From assembly GCA_020355105.1 (NCBI GenBank), contig CP070658.1, forward strand, positions 1,305,161 to 1,311,140: a stretch of 5,980 nt of DNA. The letters are read 5' to 3'. The translations under genes and the position numbers were made by a program. This stretch comes from Candidatus Thorarchaeota archaeon (GTDB lineage: Archaea > Asgardarchaeota > Thorarchaeia > Thorarchaeales > Thorarchaeaceae). Numbering within the stretch: the stretch's first letter is position 1; each line of letters begins with the position of its first letter. Shown here piece by piece: positions 5,562 to 5,980 of the stretch. Under the pieces are notes generated by a model, which was not told where the DNA came from, ran no database searches, and was given only the letters and a program-made list of their open reading frames with translations.

Positions 5562-5980
5562 TCCGCCACCTCCATCCACTTGCCCGCAGTTCCGAGATGC
5601 ACTGGTGTGGGGCCGAGTTTCTGAGCGCGTTTGACCATCTCTTCAATTGCACTAGTGAATCTCGCAGGCTCGGCACTGAACATTCTGAACATGTCGACCC
5701 GTTCGCCCTTCCAGCCAATTGCGTTCAATATGTCACGCGTGACATCCACCTGAACCTGAGCTATTTCATTGCCCGTGCCGCCGATATGACATCGGTCCGT
5801 TTCACAGGCTGCAATCATGACTGTGCTGGCACCCTGTTCAAAGGTCTTGAGAATGTCAATTATGGAGATTCGTCCTGCACAGGGAACAGAGATCAGTCGA
5901 GTGCTGGCTGGATACTCCATTCGGCGGGCACCTGCGATATCGATGGTAGAAACCGAACACTCCTCACAGTAGAAACAGAC
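5558..5980 (-). CDS. mvhD: MvhD/FrhD-type hydrogenase iron-sulfur subunit (delta subunit), 5' end outside window
   Basis: The visible 140 residues match the MvhD/FrhD family, the small [2Fe-2S] subunit that carries electrons between a hydrogenase or other donor and HdrA of heterodisulfide reductase in the cytoplasm. The frame is open to the window edge. It must include the bases before the ATG at 5920, because these encode CFYCEECS and IAGARRMEYP, which fit the family's N-terminal cysteine motif and following segment. Later family landmarks are PCAGRI (C34 of the visible part), ACETDRCH (C59, C64) and a following GN. The MvhD I recall has GCHxGDCHY here, so this copy is somewhat diverged. It could also be the C-terminal part of an HdrA-MvhD fusion, since the true start is not visible. 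Its TGA overlaps the GTG of the next gene, so the two are translationally coupled. Confidence 0.88.
   Translation of the reverse strand, partial: VCFYCEECSVSTIDIAGARRMEYPASTRLISVPCAGRISIIDILKTFEQGASTVMIAACETDRCHIGGTGNEIAQVQVDVTRDILNAIGWKGERVDMFRMFSAEPARFTSAIEEMVKRAQKLGPTPVHLGTAGKWMEVAE
5567..5573 (-). promoter_or_regulatory. Ribosome binding site deciding the start of the winged-helix/ferredoxin gene
   Basis: GGAGGTG on the minus strand lies inside the end of the MvhD coding region, five bases before the GTG at 5561. That GTG shares two bases with the MvhD stop (GTGA). Neither the GTG at 5579 nor the ATG at 5531 has a comparable site, so 5561 is the best start. Confidence 0.75.

Noticed and set aside
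5428..5718. Minus-strand ORF of 96 codons
   Set aside because: It overlaps the end of the MvhD gene and the start of the next gene in a different frame, with Ser/Arg/Cys-rich shadow composition.
1..5980. CRISPR arrays, insertion sequences, tRNA or rRNA genes
   Set aside because: Looked for regular repeats, transposase-like proteins and tRNA-like cloverleaf arms; none seen.

Overview
The window reads as archaeal. The strongest clue is a gene for an MvhD/FrhD-type hydrogenase iron-sulfur subunit, a partner of heterodisulfide reductase (Hdr) complexes. It is translationally coupled to a large protein that joins winged-helix-like segments to a two-cluster ferredoxin tail. Base composition looks close to balanced by eye, genes are tightly packed, several have Shine-Dalgarno sites, and the one promoter candidate is a TATA-like box. 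This fits a Hdr-rich anaerobic archaeon. An Asgard lineage such as Thorarchaeia is my best guess, from general resemblance only.

Layout. A short plus-strand gene of unknown function (ends at 403, possibly starting before the window) converges on a run of five minus-strand genes. Between them, 404-765 is mostly non-coding. It holds a perfect 20-bp palindrome and one doubtful small membrane ORF. The minus-strand genes, in order of transcription, are: MvhD-like subunit (5' end outside the window, stop at 5558); the 755-residue winged-helix/ferredoxin protein (5561 to 3294), joined to it by a GTGA overlap; an acyl-CoA dehydrogenase (3205 to 2006) after an 88-bp gap with a likely promoter; a small cupin (1980 to 1609) 25 bp further on; and a GNAT acetyltransferase with a C-terminal thioredoxin-like domain (1548 to 766) after 60 bp.

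How they may work together. MvhD proteins pass electrons between a hydrogenase or other donor and HdrA. The coupled protein carries two [4Fe-4S] motifs, so it probably sits in the same electron-transfer complex or senses its redox state. The acyl-CoA dehydrogenase is a complete enzyme of medium-chain type and would deliver electrons from acyl-CoA oxidation. No ETF or HdrA gene lies inside the window, so a direct link between it and the Hdr module is inference. The cupin and GNAT proteins are probably co-transcribed with the dehydrogenase, but their substrates cannot be read from the sequence.

The most unusual item is the winged-helix/ferredoxin protein: two diverged winged-helix-like segments about 201 residues apart, long helical stretches, and two cluster motifs separated by a 68-residue insert.
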